The notes under the pieces are model-generated. The model was not told the origin of the DNA, did no database searches, and worked only from the letters and a program-made list of their open reading frames with translations. The position numbers and the translations under genes are program-made. Shown piece after piece: positions 1-8,598 of a stretch of 64,000 nt of DNA. Source of the DNA: Clostridium sp. KNHs205 (lineage in GTDB: Bacteria; Bacillota; Clostridia; Lachnospirales; Lachnospiraceae); the NCBI RefSeq assembly GCF_000702945.1, contig NZ_JNLE01000003.1:2155501-2219500 (forward strand), written 5' to 3'. The first letter of the stretch is position 1; each line of letters begins with the position of its first letter.

Positions 1-111
1 GAAAGACTTTTTCAGCAGGTAATCCGTAAAATCACAGTAAACCCGGATGGCAGGCTCCGGTTTGAACTGCTTAACGGTCTGCTTCTTGATAAGAACATCG
101 AAGAAAATTAG
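1..111 (+). CDS. Large serine recombinase, C-terminal end (partial)
   Basis: The frame is open from base 1 and stops with TAG at 109-111. The 36 visible residues include the stretch QQVIRKITVNPDGRLRF, a C-terminal ending common in large serine recombinases of Firmicute mobile elements. The next recombinase gene starts about 20 bases downstream, so this is one member of a tandem recombinase cluster, as found at the ends of clostridial integrative elements. The catalytic domain lies outside the window. Confidence 0.7.
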   Translation, partial: ERLFQQVIRKITVNPDGRLRFELLNGLLLDKNIEEN

Positions 112-131
112 TGAGTAGGAGGAAAACAAAG

Positions 132-1775
132 ATGCAAGCAGTAAAGAAGAACATCTCGATTATCCCTGCAACACGAGGATATGATAGAACAATTCGTCCA
201 CAAATGAAAGCCCTGCGGGTTGCGGCTTACTGCCGCGTCAGCACCCTGCAGGAACAGCAGGAAACCAGCTACGAAGCACAGGTAAATTACTACACAGAAA
301 AAATCGAGAACAATCCTAGCTGGAAGCTGGCGGGAATTTATGCGGATGACGGAAAAAGCGCAACCTCAACGAAGAACAGAAGTAACTTCCAAGCCATGAT
401 TGAGGACTGCATGGCTGGTAAAATTGATATGGTTATCACCAAATCCATCAGCCGCTTTGCCCGAAACACCGTAGATTCACTGATGAATATTCGAAAGCTA
501 AAGGAAAAGAACATCGCGGTCTTCTTTGAGAAAGAGGGCATCAATACGCTGGAGGGCAGCGGTGAACTGCTGGTTACCATCTTAAGCAGTCAGGCACAGG
601 AGGAAAGCCGGAATATCAGCGAGAACTGCCATTGGGGAATCGTTCGAAAATTTGAAAGCGGTAAGGTGATTGTCAATCATAGCAAGTTTTTAGGCTACAC
701 AAAGAATAAAGACGGAAATCTTGTCATCATACCAGAGGAAGCAGATCTGGTGCGCAGGATTTTCCGTCTTTTTTTAGAGGGAAACAGCAGTTATAAAATT
801 AAACGGATACTGGAAGCCGATGGTATCCCCACAGTCACCGGAAAGACCGTATGGCAAGCAACGGTCATTGACAAAATGCTTAGCAACGAAAAATATATGG
901 GTGATGCCCTGATGCAGAAAACCTATACCGTGGATTTTCTGACGAAGAAAAAGGTGATAAATAAAAGTATCGTACCGCAGTACTACATAGAAGATAATCA
1001 TGAAGCGATTATCCCAAAGGAGTTGTACCACCGAGTACAGGAGGAAAAGGCACGTAGAGGTGCAATCTACCGACCTGCATCTAAAAAAGTGGATGCACCT
1101 TCTATCAAGGGAAAGTACAGCGCCAAATATGTGCTGTCCGACATTATGGTATGCGCAGAATGCGGTCAGCCCTACCGCAGGCAGGTATGGTCCAAGTACG
1201 GCATGAAAAAAGCCGTGTGGCGCTGTGACAACCGCCTCAAGCACGGTTCCAAGAGGTGCAAGCATTCCCCCACCCTGAAAGAAGACAGCCTCCATGAAGC
1301 CATTATGACCGCAATTAATAACGTGGTAGAGGATCAGGGAGAATTTGTGCAGGCATTCCGAGAAAATGTAATCCGCATCATCGGAAGCTACTCAGCACAG
1401 GCAGAGCCTACGGAATACGATGAGCAAATCGAACAGCTTCGACAGGGAATGATGAAACTTATCGAGGAAAGCGCCAAAACCGAGTGTGCAGATGATACAT
1501 TCGATAAAGAATACCGCATTATCGCAGATGAAATCAAGGAGCTAAGGAAGAAAAAAGCAAAGGTGCTTCAAGAACGACATCTGGCAGAATCCTATGAACA
1601 GCGTCTGCAGGAGATGAGTAGCTACACGAAAAAAATTAACTACTTAAAACGGGAGTTTGACGATGACCTTGTCCGCAGACTGCTTCAAACAATCCGAGTT
1701 ATCAGTGAGTGCAAAATAGAAATTCAATTTCAATCGGGCATCGTTATACGGCAGGATGTCCTGTGTGATGATTAA
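132..1775 (+). CDS. Large serine recombinase (resolvase + recombinase + zinc ribbon)
   Basis: Site-specific integrase/excisionase of a mobile element. The resolvase domain starts at about residue 29 with AAYCRVST, whose serine (about residue 37) is the expected nucleophile; GKIDMVITKSISRFARN follows. A recombinase domain comes next, then a zinc ribbon from about residue 341 (CAECG, later CDNRLKHGSKRC), then a Lys/Glu-rich coiled-coil tail. The 547-residue length is normal. ATG at 132 is preferred because AGGAGG lies at 117-122, nine bases upstream; a GTG at 111 overlaps the stop of the previous recombinase but has no comparable site. The coupling suggests that both are made together. The gene ends just before a direct repeat and terminator. 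Confidence 0.93.
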   Translation: MQAVKKNISIIPATRGYDRTIRPQMKALRVAAYCRVSTLQEQQETSYEAQVNYYTEKIENNPSWKLAGIYADDGKSATSTKNRSNFQAMIEDCMAGKIDMVITKSISRFARNTVDSLMNIRKLKEKNIAVFFEKEGINTLEGSGELLVTILSSQAQEESRNISENCHWGIVRKFESGKVIVNHSKFLGYTKNKDGNLVIIPEEADLVRRIFRLFLEGNSSYKIKRILEADGIPTVTGKTVWQATVIDKMLSNEKYMGDALMQKTYTVDFLTKKKVINKSIVPQYYIEDNHEAIIPKELYHRVQEEKARRGAIYRPASKKVDAPSIKGKYSAKYVLSDIMVCAECGQPYRRQVWSKYGMKKAVWRCDNRLKHGSKRCKHSPTLKEDSLHEAIMTAINNVVEDQGEFVQAFRENVIRIIGSYSAQAEPTEYDEQIEQLRQGMMKLIEESAKTECADDTFDKEYRIIADEIKELRKKKAKVLQERHLAESYEQRLQEMSSYTKKINYLKREFDDDLVRRLLQTIRVISECKIEIQFQSGIVIRQDVLCDD

Positions 1776-1828
1776 ATGACGGCAGGAGCCGAAAGACCAG
1801 CGGTTCCTGCCAGTGTATAAAGTACTGG

Positions 1829-1878
1829 TAAGAATAAAATCCTCAGACAGTGGGCTGAGGGTTTTATTGTTGGCAGTA
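1829..1878 (+). repeat. 50-base direct repeat copy 1, containing a terminator hairpin
   Basis: This segment matches 14484-14533 at 46 of 50 positions. It contains the inverted repeat AAATCCTCAG / CTGAGGGTTT (1837-1846 and 1855-1864) followed by TTTTATTG, so it probably terminates the recombinase transcript. Both copies continue with TATTGTTGGCAGTA. The pair brackets 12.6 kb and may mark element ends. The rest of the gap 1776-2091 shows no gene. Confidence 0.75.
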
Positions 1879-2100
1879 CCAATATGGTCTGCTGCAAGCA
1901 GAAACGGGTTTATAGAAATGTAAAAAAAGTGTATAATAAAAATAAGAAATTAACTTCAAACTATTATGTTGAACAGCTTATATTTATGAGGTAAAATGTT
2001 AATTCCTTTGGAGTAGAATCCAATAAGAAGGCCAAAAAACAATAAGCATGGTTCAAATAATCTATCTGGATAGGTAGAACGGGAGAGGCAGGTGATTATA

Positions 2101-2532
2101 ATGACAATACAGCAGATTATGAGGGATATGAAGCTGTCTAGATATCAAGTATCAAAGGTCAGTGGAATTTCGTGGGAAACTCTTACGGAGATTTATAATG
2201 GAAAACTTCCTTTGAATCAATGTAATGAAGAGGTACTCTCTAAACTGTCACAGGTGCTGGAACTTTCAAGGGAAGATTTATTAGAGCTGGAACCAGAGCA
2301 GGAAAGCGACATATCTGATGGGAAGCCAGAGATAAAGACTTATTTAGAAACTGGACTCACGGAGAGTCTCCAGATGGCAATCGATGATTATCAGCAGGGA
2401 GAAAAGGAAAATGTACTGCATCTTGACTGCTTGTGGAGTGAATTATATGGTTCGATAAATGCGGATCTTTGGGCGGGCATTATTACGGATGAGCAGGCCA
2501 GATATCTCAGGGATAAGTATCTTGGTATATAG
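2101..2532 (+). CDS. HTH (XRE-like) regulator
   Basis: A protein of 143 residues. The N-terminal 60 residues read as a Cro/CI-type helix-turn-helix: IMRDMKLSRYQVSKVSGIS, then a second helix ending in LELSREDLLEL. The acidic C-terminal half (DYQQGEKENVLHLDCLW, ending RDKYLGI) is not recognised. ATG at 2101 is chosen because AGGTGA ends five bases upstream; a GTG at 2092 is also possible. It stands alone between the recombinase terminator and the DUF2200 gene. A local regulator of the mobile block is a reasonable inference. Confidence 0.75.
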   Translation: MTIQQIMRDMKLSRYQVSKVSGISWETLTEIYNGKLPLNQCNEEVLSKLSQVLELSREDLLELEPEQESDISDGKPEIKTYLETGLTESLQMAIDDYQQGEKENVLHLDCLWSELYGSINADLWAGIITDEQARYLRDKYLGI

Positions 2533-2665
2533 ATGAATTAGTAGGCATGGCCTGCAAGCTGTACATGAATGATTTTTAAATATCTGAAAACCTATAACAT
2601 AAAAGAATCACTTTGGGATGTATTGATGTGCAATTATAGCACGAAAGGAAAGAGGCTTATATTGT

Positions 2666-3016
2666 ATGACAAATGAACGAATATACAGGATGGCATTTTC
2701 AGCTGTCTACCCGCTGCTAGTCCAAAAGGCAGAGCGCAAGGGGCGCAGTAAATCGGAGGTTGATGCTGTAATTTGCTGGTTGACGGGCTATGACGATTCC
2801 GGACTGCAGGGACAGATTATAAAGAAGGTCGATTACGAAACCTTCTTTTGCGAAGCCCCGCAGATCAACCCGGACGCCGCCAAAATTTCAGGTGTGATCT
2901 GCGGATATCGCGTCGAGGAAATCAAAGAACCGCTGATGCAGAAGATCAGATGGCTTGATAAGCTGGTGGATGAATTGGCAAAAGGCAAGCCTCTTGAAAA
3001 AGTGCTGAGATCCTAA
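2666..3016 (+). CDS. DUF2200 family protein
   Basis: A small soluble protein of 116 residues. The start [20 protein letters not shown], the middle motif VICWLTGYD and the tail [19 protein letters not shown] are typical of DUF2200, a widespread family without an assigned function that is often carried on mobile or plasmid DNA. AGGAAAGAGG lies upstream of the ATG. The gene is complete and at family length. It faces the minus-strand operon that ends at 3071, so the two transcripts converge here. Confidence 0.85.
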   Translation: MTNERIYRMAFSAVYPLLVQKAERKGRSKSEVDAVICWLTGYDDSGLQGQIIKKVDYETFFCEAPQINPDAAKISGVICGYRVEEIKEPLMQKIRWLDKLVDELAKGKPLEKVLRS

Positions 3017-3070
3017 AGACTCACAGGTATTTCGGAATTTATCATGAACGTGAGAAAGCGCGGCTTAAAT

Positions 3071-3925
3071 TTAGTTCGGTGTTTCTTCCTCGGCAGAAGT
3101 CTCATCCTCAGCCGTATCGTAACCATCACCAGCCATAGCTGATTTGATCTTATATAATTTTGACCATTTCAGCGGCGCTTTCAATTTTTTGTTATAAGCA
3201 ATAAGCATGGATTCTGAATAACCAAGAGATCCTGCTTTTCTTTCTCTTGCTGTCCGTCCGATGTCTTTTGCAGAGAAAGCACCGACTTTTTCTTTGAATA
3301 GATCGTCTTTTAGAAGGTCTTCAAAAGCGACAATCAGCTGAGCAATTCCTTTCAGCATATTGGATGAAAGCGAATTAGAATCACCTTCCCATGTTCCAAT
3401 ACATAGACGAAGAGTACGGTCCAGCACGTGAAACCCGAATTTCCGGTAGATGTATTCCAGACATGCCACTGCACAGATTCCACCGGGAATTTTGTTATAT
3501 GTGATAGACAATCCATATGATTCTACAAGGGATTTAATAATAAGCTGCTCATCATTGCCGGCTTCAACATTTGCCATAAAAATTTCATACGGCAGAAGAG
3601 GCTTGACATACTTCAGCTGATTTGCAAATATGTCCGCTTCCTGGGTGTATTCCAGATCATCATATATCATGCACCAGACCGGAGTATCACGTGTTCCGGA
3701 TACAATGGCTACAATTTCTATCGTATGCTGACCGTTGAAAACATAATTAACGCCATTGCGGCGGCTGACCTTTACCGGATTGATTTGATATAAATCAAAG
3801 TTTTCTACCGTTCGCTGGACATGTGAAATAGAGAGGTTTCTTTGATATTCCTGATTAGATACCAGGTTTTTAATTGGAATCTGCTCAAAATGTACTTTAG
3901 GAACAAACGCACTGTAATCGTCCAT
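3071..3925 (-). CDS. ParB-like nuclease-fold protein (DUF6551-like)
   Basis: A protein of 284 residues. The N-terminal half resembles the ParB/sulfiredoxin fold: IPIKNLVSNQEYQRNLS, then KVSRRNGVNYVFNGQHTIE, where the xGQHT segment is the usual nucleotide-binding position. The C-terminal half is helical and ends in an acidic tail (DETSAEEETPN). The start at 3925 has AAAGGAGG just upstream and its first base is the last base of the upstream stop codon, so translation is coupled. It is the last gene of a five-gene operon led by a serine recombinase. A DNA-binding or partition role is inferred. Confidence 0.7.
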   Translation of the reverse strand: MDDYSAFVPKVHFEQIPIKNLVSNQEYQRNLSISHVQRTVENFDLYQINPVKVSRRNGVNYVFNGQHTIEIVAIVSGTRDTPVWCMIYDDLEYTQEADIFANQLKYVKPLLPYEIFMANVEAGNDEQLIIKSLVESYGLSITYNKIPGGICAVACLEYIYRKFGFHVLDRTLRLCIGTWEGDSNSLSSNMLKGIAQLIVAFEDLLKDDLFKEKVGAFSAKDIGRTARERKAGSLGYSESMLIAYNKKLKAPLKWSKLYKIKSAMAGDGYDTAEDETSAEEETPN

Positions 3926-4875
3926 TAATTTACCTCCTTTAGAGCCTGAAGCATATGGTTGATGGTTTCTTTTAAATTTCCCAGTTCTTTTTCCAGCCTG
4001 TGGCACGCTTCACCGGTTACATCATTGAAATCTGATGTGGAGTGGGTACGGTTAATGGAACTGATCCATGAAGGAATGGTCAGCGTAAGGCTTGATATTT
4101 CAGCGTCCGGATCATACACAGGCATTTCCTTTATAGAACCCGCTGGTATGGGAAGAGAATTACTTTCCGAGGAATTTTGTTTTTGCAGTATCAGTCGGCG
4201 TAGATTTAGTATAAATTCTCTGGGATTATCAGCGAGTAAAGGACTTAACTCTTTTACTTCCGGCACTGACAGCTGTGAGAACGCAATTGCATTTTCAAGG
4301 GATATCTTAACTTCACTGGATAAGATACGGGGAACCAGTTCCGGTATAATCTTTAAAAGCAAGTCCAGCGCCTGTGTATATTTTTCATAATTCAAAATAG
4401 AAGCCGAAGAAATAAGGTATTCTTCACTTAGCCGTTCTCTTGTCTGACCTGGGGCGGTAAAGGCAGGTTCAGGCAATATACCTGCCCTGAGCTCTCTTTT
4501 TGTGTATTGACTGACTCCAGCAGCGTGATGTGCACCAAGTATTTTCTCCATTTCGCACCTTTTTCCAATCAAGTATCTGCGAATCTCTTCTGTGATATTG
4601 GAGCGTTTCAGCTGATGTGCACAAATCCATACAATTGCTTCTTCACGGCTTCTGAGATATATGCGCTGAACTTTAAACGGAATTCGGAGTTTTATACATA
4701 ATTCATATCGGCTGTGGCCATCCAGGATGGTACTGTTCCAGACAAGAAGAGGTTCACGGCATCCGTCCCTTATAATACTTTCTTCCAGAGAGAGTAATTC
4801 TTCTGCAGACAATGGCAGAATCAGCTGTCTGAAAGCTGTGTCAATTTTTAATTTATAGATACTTTTCTCTGCCAT
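3925..4875 (-). CDS. ParB N-terminal-like DNA-binding protein
   Basis: A protein of 316 residues. The region LSAEELLSLEESIIRDGCREPLLVW followed by ILDGHSRYELC is the ParB/RepB-type nuclease fold, and REEAIVWICAHQLKRSNIT is the continuation typical of such proteins. The rest is helical, with no recognised domain. It follows the 124-residue gene by 4 bases and overlaps the next ParB-like gene by one base. Two adjacent, different ParB-like genes without a ParA ATPase are unusual for partition and fit an accessory role in recombination better (inference). Confidence 0.75.
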   Translation of the reverse strand: MAEKSIYKLKIDTAFRQLILPLSAEELLSLEESIIRDGCREPLLVWNSTILDGHSRYELCIKLRIPFKVQRIYLRSREEAIVWICAHQLKRSNITEEIRRYLIGKRCEMEKILGAHHAAGVSQYTKRELRAGILPEPAFTAPGQTRERLSEEYLISSASILNYEKYTQALDLLLKIIPELVPRILSSEVKISLENAIAFSQLSVPEVKELSPLLADNPREFILNLRRLILQKQNSSESNSLPIPAGSIKEMPVYDPDAEISSLTLTIPSWISSINRTHSTSDFNDVTGEACHRLEKELGNLKETINHMLQALKEVN

Positions 4876-4879
4876 GGAA

Positions 4880-5254
4880 TTATGATTTAGCCCGATTCAA
4901 CAAAATGGATTTGTCCATGTGAAACTGAGCCGCTCCTTCCTTTGGAATTATTTCGCCGTATAGGCGGTAGGATTGATTATTCTCCCATTCACTGCACAAA
5001 CTGCGCAGATTATTAACAAGAGATCTGCTGTACAGTTCAATTGACTTTTGGGTGGATGGTAACTGTGTAATTTTATGAGCCCGAGAATCAGAGCTGTCAC
5101 TGCCAAGAACTGCTAGTGTTCGGTCCTCCGGATTTACCAAAAGCAGTACATAATCGGGATTACCTATAGAATGCAGTGTGTTTTTATGTATCCGGATACG
5201 GCATTTTTTCAAATCTACTGATATTGCAGGTATTAAAGTGCTGTTTCCTGTCAT
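4880..5254 (-). CDS. Small protein sharing a domain with the recombinase and the 234-residue neighbour
   Basis: A protein of 124 residues with no known family name. Its core, VLLLVNPEDRTLAVLGS, then SLVNNLRSLCSEW and YRLYGEI, aligns with VQILVNPQDKKLAVRPS of the upstream protein and EMLIHPGDHLLVIRP of the recombinase C-terminus. The start overlaps the upstream stop (ATGA at 5251-5254). It is the third and shortest copy of this domain in the operon. Function unknown. Confidence 0.7.
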   Translation of the reverse strand: MTGNSTLIPAISVDLKKCRIRIHKNTLHSIGNPDYVLLLVNPEDRTLAVLGSDSSDSRAHKITQLPSTQKSIELYSRSLVNNLRSLCSEWENNQSYRLYGEIIPKEGAAQFHMDKSILLNRAKS

Positions 5255-5955
5255 AACTCATCCCTCCCCTCGTCAGATGAAACAGGTGTGTTTTCGGCTG
5301 CCTTTTCCTTCAGCCCAAATACAGTATAGCCGTCAAATATATTTACCTGAAGAAGCCGGCGATGCTCTTCGACAGGCAGACCGAATTGATTCTGCCACTC
5401 TGCCGGGAAGACCGGAGTACGCGAAGTCTTTGGCTTTTCATTATCATTTTGCAGCCGCTGGTAAATCTCGGTAGCAGTAAGATCAAAGATAAAGAGATAT
5501 TCGCTGCCGCTTTGAATCAGCTTTCCAAGAAGCTTATAGCGGTAGTCAGGGTTCCAATCCATTAGCTGAATGACCTTTGCAAAAAACAGACGGCAGGTTA
5601 TCTGCTTTGGTTTTCTCTGGATTCCCTTACTGGTGCACCAAAGAAAAGAATCTTTTTCGTCTTCCCTGCTTGGACGTACAGCAAGTTTTTTGTCCTGTGG
5701 ATTTACTAGTATCTGAACATAGTTTACATCCGGCATTCGGGTCAGGCATGCTGTATTCATCCATACCTTGCAGCTGCTGAAGGTAATCGAAGGTTCAAAC
5801 ACATGAGCAAAAAATTCACGCCGGACAACCTGATAACCGTCATAACTGAAATTGTCATCCTGAATGTCTGTTTCAGAATTAGGCATCGTCTGCTCGTTAA
5901 GCGGCTTTAGCGGGGGATTGTTATTTATGTATGGCAAGGTATTTTCATTCTCCAT
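5251..5955 (-). CDS. Stand-alone copy of the recombinase C-terminal domain
   Basis: A protein of 234 residues. Nearly its whole length mirrors the C-terminal third of the upstream recombinase: RREFFAHVFEPSITFS against RSQFFDTARKLCVTFS, LVNPQDKKLAVRPS against LIHPGDHLLVIRPC, W-x(n)-YRYKLLGK against W-x(n)-CKYRMRGI, and a final FPAEWQNQFG against YPCAWADNFG. Its start lies 11 bases inside the end of the recombinase gene. It has no catalytic serine region. Possible roles are a partner subunit or directionality factor for the recombinase; this is inference. Confidence 0.75.
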   Translation of the reverse strand: MENENTLPYINNNPPLKPLNEQTMPNSETDIQDDNFSYDGYQVVRREFFAHVFEPSITFSSCKVWMNTACLTRMPDVNYVQILVNPQDKKLAVRPSREDEKDSFLWCTSKGIQRKPKQITCRLFFAKVIQLMDWNPDYRYKLLGKLIQSGSEYLFIFDLTATEIYQRLQNDNEKPKTSRTPVFPAEWQNQFGLPVEEHRRLLQVNIFDGYTVFGLKEKAAENTPVSSDEGRDEL

Positions 5956-7843
5956 TCTCTGGCTCCTGTTCTATATTGCATATCATTTGTTTGATGGTGC
6001 TCCCGATTACCTCAACGCTGGTGATATTTAATCCCGGAGAATCAGAAAAAGACCTGCCTTCTTCGCTGACGTTCCATACGCCTTTTCGGTCAAAAGCAGC
6101 TAATTCCCGTGCCTGGGCATGCCGGTAAAAGTTGCTGCCAAAATTGTCCGCCCATGCGCAGGGATAAGCCACGATGTCCTTTTTAGGGCCGGAGGTGAAA
6201 GGCTGGGAACCATCGGAAAGCAGGGCACTTTCCGGTGAATCATTCGAACCTGATTCCAAAGTATCCTGCGGAATAAATATCTCCGTTTCCTTTATATCAA
6301 AGATTACGACTGCTTCGTCGTCTCTGCACCGGTGGATACCTCTCATACGATATTTACAGCCTGATTTCCAGCCGAAAAGCTCATATAGTGTTTTTATATA
6401 TGCCGCACAGCTGACAGGCCGGGGATAATACTGTCCATTATTGGGGTTAGCCCACCTTACGGCATTCCTGGTTTCTTTTGTGCAGGGACGTATTACAAGC
6501 AGATGGTCTCCGGGATGAATAAGCATTTCTATGTACAGGGATTTGTCAAATTTGCGTATACATTCGGTGCTGAATACGATGCCGTCAGCAGAAAAGGTAA
6601 CGCATAGCTTTCTTGCGGTGTCAAAGAATTGAGAACGTGCAATTTCAAACCCGCGCAGATCAAAATCTCCGGAATGTGCTTCAATCTGAAGCCCGTTTAC
6701 TGGAGGCAGCAACCCATTTTCATAAACGCTTTTCGATGCGGCATGGTAATCGTCAGCAGAAAAAGCGGCCCATCGTGGATTTACGGATACAAATCCTTTT
6801 AATACGCCATTCTGTATTACTTTCAGCTCCGGAAGAATGCCTTTGTTGCCATACCGTGCGTTGCTGATCAGGTGCTGAACGGCAATAAAATCGTCTCTGG
6901 AAATGATGGCTTCGTGATGCCCATGATCCCAGTATTGATTCCGATCCCGCTTGTTTTTTTTTGATTTATGATCCAGATAGCTGGGGGTCCAGGTTTTTCG
7001 CGCAAGCACATCACCGCAATGTCTTTCATTCTGCAGAATCTGCAGAATAGAACCGGGTGACCATGAAGTATTGTTTTTCTTGGTGCGGCGTCCAAGTCTG
7101 GTCAGAGTATCTGCGATCTGAGTGCAGGTGTATCCGTACAGGTACATGAAAAAAATCAAGCGCACAGTTTCTGCTTCGGGTTCGTTAATGATAAGTTCTC
7201 CGTTCTCATCCTGATCATAGCCGAGGAGCGGAGGCGTTAGAAAGATGCCTCTGCTAAACCGCATCTCAATGGAAGAATTCATAATTTCACTCTTATTATG
7301 GGACTCTTCCTGCGCCATTGTGGCCATAAAGGACAAGAGCATCTCACTGTTGCTGTCAAGGGTGTAGATATTTTCTGTCTCAAAGAAGACTCCTACGGGA
7401 GGGTGCATAGCCGCAAGCTGACGAACATAGCCAATGCAGTCCAATATATTTCTCGCAAAACGTGCTACGGTTTTTGTGACAATTAAATCGATTTTACCAT
7501 TCCGGCAATCTGCTATCATATTTACGAAAGCGTCGCGATGCTGGAGGGATGTGCCGGAGATACCCTCGTCGGCATAAATATTGACCAGATTCCACCCGGG
7601 ATGACGGCTGACAACGTCTGTATAATGATTTTTCTGGAGTTCATAGGAAGACGTCTGCCGGGGATCATCGGTAGATACCCGGGCATATATTGCGACTCGT
7701 TTTTCAGAGGTGCTTTCGTAGAAATTGTCTTTCGGTATAGCCGGAATAACATCAAGTTCTTCCGTGTTGATTCCTTTATATCGTGCACGTATCCGTGCTT
7801 TTTGGCGTTCTGTGTCAGTTAAGTGTACTTCGTTTTCTTTCAT
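5945..7843 (-). CDS. Serine recombinase fused to a novel C-terminal domain
   Basis: A protein of 632 residues. The N-terminal half is a typical large serine recombinase: VAIYARVST with the catalytic serine, GKIDLIVTKTVARFARN, MATMAQEESHNKSE, then a recombinase domain around LLGYDQDENGELIIN. The usual zinc ribbon is absent: no CxxC pair is found. After about residue 330 comes a C-terminal region that recurs in the next two genes. ATG at 7843 is chosen because AGGAGA lies eight bases upstream; ATG at 7849 is too close to it and TTG at 7861 precedes it. It heads a minus-strand operon that runs to 3071. Confidence 0.88.
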   Translation of the reverse strand: MKENEVHLTDTERQKARIRARYKGINTEELDVIPAIPKDNFYESTSEKRVAIYARVSTDDPRQTSSYELQKNHYTDVVSRHPGWNLVNIYADEGISGTSLQHRDAFVNMIADCRNGKIDLIVTKTVARFARNILDCIGYVRQLAAMHPPVGVFFETENIYTLDSNSEMLLSFMATMAQEESHNKSEIMNSSIEMRFSRGIFLTPPLLGYDQDENGELIINEPEAETVRLIFFMYLYGYTCTQIADTLTRLGRRTKKNNTSWSPGSILQILQNERHCGDVLARKTWTPSYLDHKSKKNKRDRNQYWDHGHHEAIISRDDFIAVQHLISNARYGNKGILPELKVIQNGVLKGFVSVNPRWAAFSADDYHAASKSVYENGLLPPVNGLQIEAHSGDFDLRGFEIARSQFFDTARKLCVTFSADGIVFSTECIRKFDKSLYIEMLIHPGDHLLVIRPCTKETRNAVRWANPNNGQYYPRPVSCAAYIKTLYELFGWKSGCKYRMRGIHRCRDDEAVVIFDIKETEIFIPQDTLESGSNDSPESALLSDGSQPFTSGPKKDIVAYPCAWADNFGSNFYRHAQARELAAFDRKGVWNVSEEGRSFSDSPGLNITSVEVIGSTIKQMICNIEQEPENGE

Positions 7844-7906
7844 GGCCATTTTCTCCTGCAAATAAGTTTATTTGAAAATTATATAAGGTATAAGGGAAAA
7901 TGGGAA

Positions 7907-7940
7907 TGAACCACAGGTCTGCTTGTTGACCTATGGTTCA
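7907..7940. promoter_or_regulatory. 13-base inverted repeat between divergent genes
   Basis: TGAACCACAGGTC (7907-7919) and GACCTATGGTTCA (7928-7940) pair with one mismatch around an 8-base spacer. It lies between the recombinase operon (minus) and an XRE repressor gene (plus), so it is a plausible operator. A hairpin role cannot be excluded. Confidence 0.5.
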
Positions 7941-7983
7941 TTTTCAAAGCCAAATAATTCGTTTATGATTAGATATTAACCTT

Positions 7984-8012
7984 TTGGCAGTACAATTCAA
8001 AGGCAATATAGA
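7984..8012 (+). promoter_or_regulatory. Sigma-A type promoter for the XRE gene
   Basis: TTGGCA (7984-7989) and TATAGA (8007-8012) are separated by 17 bases, with a run of downstream sequence into the palindrome at 8031. Position and spacing fit a vegetative promoter for the repressor gene at 8079. Confidence 0.6.
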
Positions 8013-8030
8013 TGAAACAGGCAGCAATAG

Positions 8031-8068
8031 CCTATTATGTAGAATATGACAGTATTCTACATAATAGG
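8031..8068. promoter_or_regulatory. Perfect 16-base palindrome overlapping the ribosome binding site
   Basis: CCTATTATGTAGAATA (8031-8046) and its exact complement TATTCTACATAATAGG (8053-8068) flank a 6-base spacer. The right arm runs into AGGAGG (8066-8071) of the XRE gene. As DNA it would suit a dimeric repressor downstream of the promoter; as RNA it would form a 16-bp stem that hides part of the ribosome binding site. Confidence 0.75.
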
Positions 8069-8078
8069 AGGATAATTT

Positions 8079-8438
8079 ATGGCAGTAAACTTTATAATTA
8101 TTGGCCGGAGGGTAAGGGAAATTCGTCTGCAAAAGCAGATTTCACAGGAGATATTAGCAGAGTGGATTGAAATGTCAGTGACGTATATCAGCCATATCGA
8201 GACGGCTAAAAAACGTGCGAGTTTAGAAACACTTGTAAAGATTGCGAATGCATTGGGAACAACAGTGGATCAGCTGCTGAGCGGTAATCAGGAAAATGAT
8301 CAGGAGGAGTATAAAGAAGAACTGGTACAGCTGTTAGAGGACTGTACCAGTTATGAGAAAAGGGTTATTTATGAAATTGCTGCTGCAGCTAAGATGAGTA
8401 TTCGTGATAATGGGTGGCTTCGGTGTAAAGATGACTAA
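8079..8438 (+). CDS. XRE family repressor
   Basis: A protein of 119 residues. Residues 8-70 form a Cro/CI helix-turn-helix (IGRRVREIRLQKQISQEILA, then TYISHIETAKKRASLETLVKIANALG). The tail DQLLSGNQENDQEEYKEELVQLL is acidic and helical, probably for dimerisation. AGGAGG at 8066-8071 fixes the ATG at 8079. It is divergent from the recombinase operon, with two palindromes between them. Control of that operon and of itself is the likely role, as in phage and ICE switch regions (inference). Confidence 0.88.
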   Translation: MAVNFIIIGRRVREIRLQKQISQEILAEWIEMSVTYISHIETAKKRASLETLVKIANALGTTVDQLLSGNQENDQEEYKEELVQLLEDCTSYEKRVIYEIAAAAKMSIRDNGWLRCKDD

Positions 8439-8533
8439 TACAATGTAATTTACTCCAATAAATGAGCTGATAGTTTTACTGAGAATATTATAATGTAAAA
8501 CGGAATATTAAAACAAAAAAATGTAAAAATATA

Positions 8534-8581
8534 TTGCATATTGTTCCGAATTTCGTGTATAATGAGAATATCGGAATATTA
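8534..8581 (+). promoter_or_regulatory. Promoter and repeated operator-like sites ahead of the Fic operon
   Basis: TTGCAT (8534-8539) and TATAAT (8558-8563) lie 18 bases apart. CGGAATATTA occurs at 8501-8510 and again at 8572-8581, and TTCCGA lies between the -35 and -10 boxes at 8544, inverted with respect to TCGGAA at 8571. The arrangement suggests a regulator binding on both sides of the promoter; the HTH part of the Fic protein is a candidate. Confidence 0.6.
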
Positions 8582-8598
8582 TATAGGGGGTGACTCTT

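Noticed and set aside
111-131. GTG start at 111 for the recombinase
   Set aside because: The AGGAGG at 117-122 lies inside this extension and fits ATG 132.
774-1295. Long open frame on the minus strand inside the first recombinase gene
   Set aside because: No ribosome binding site, no known domain, and it is fully covered by a clear recombinase.
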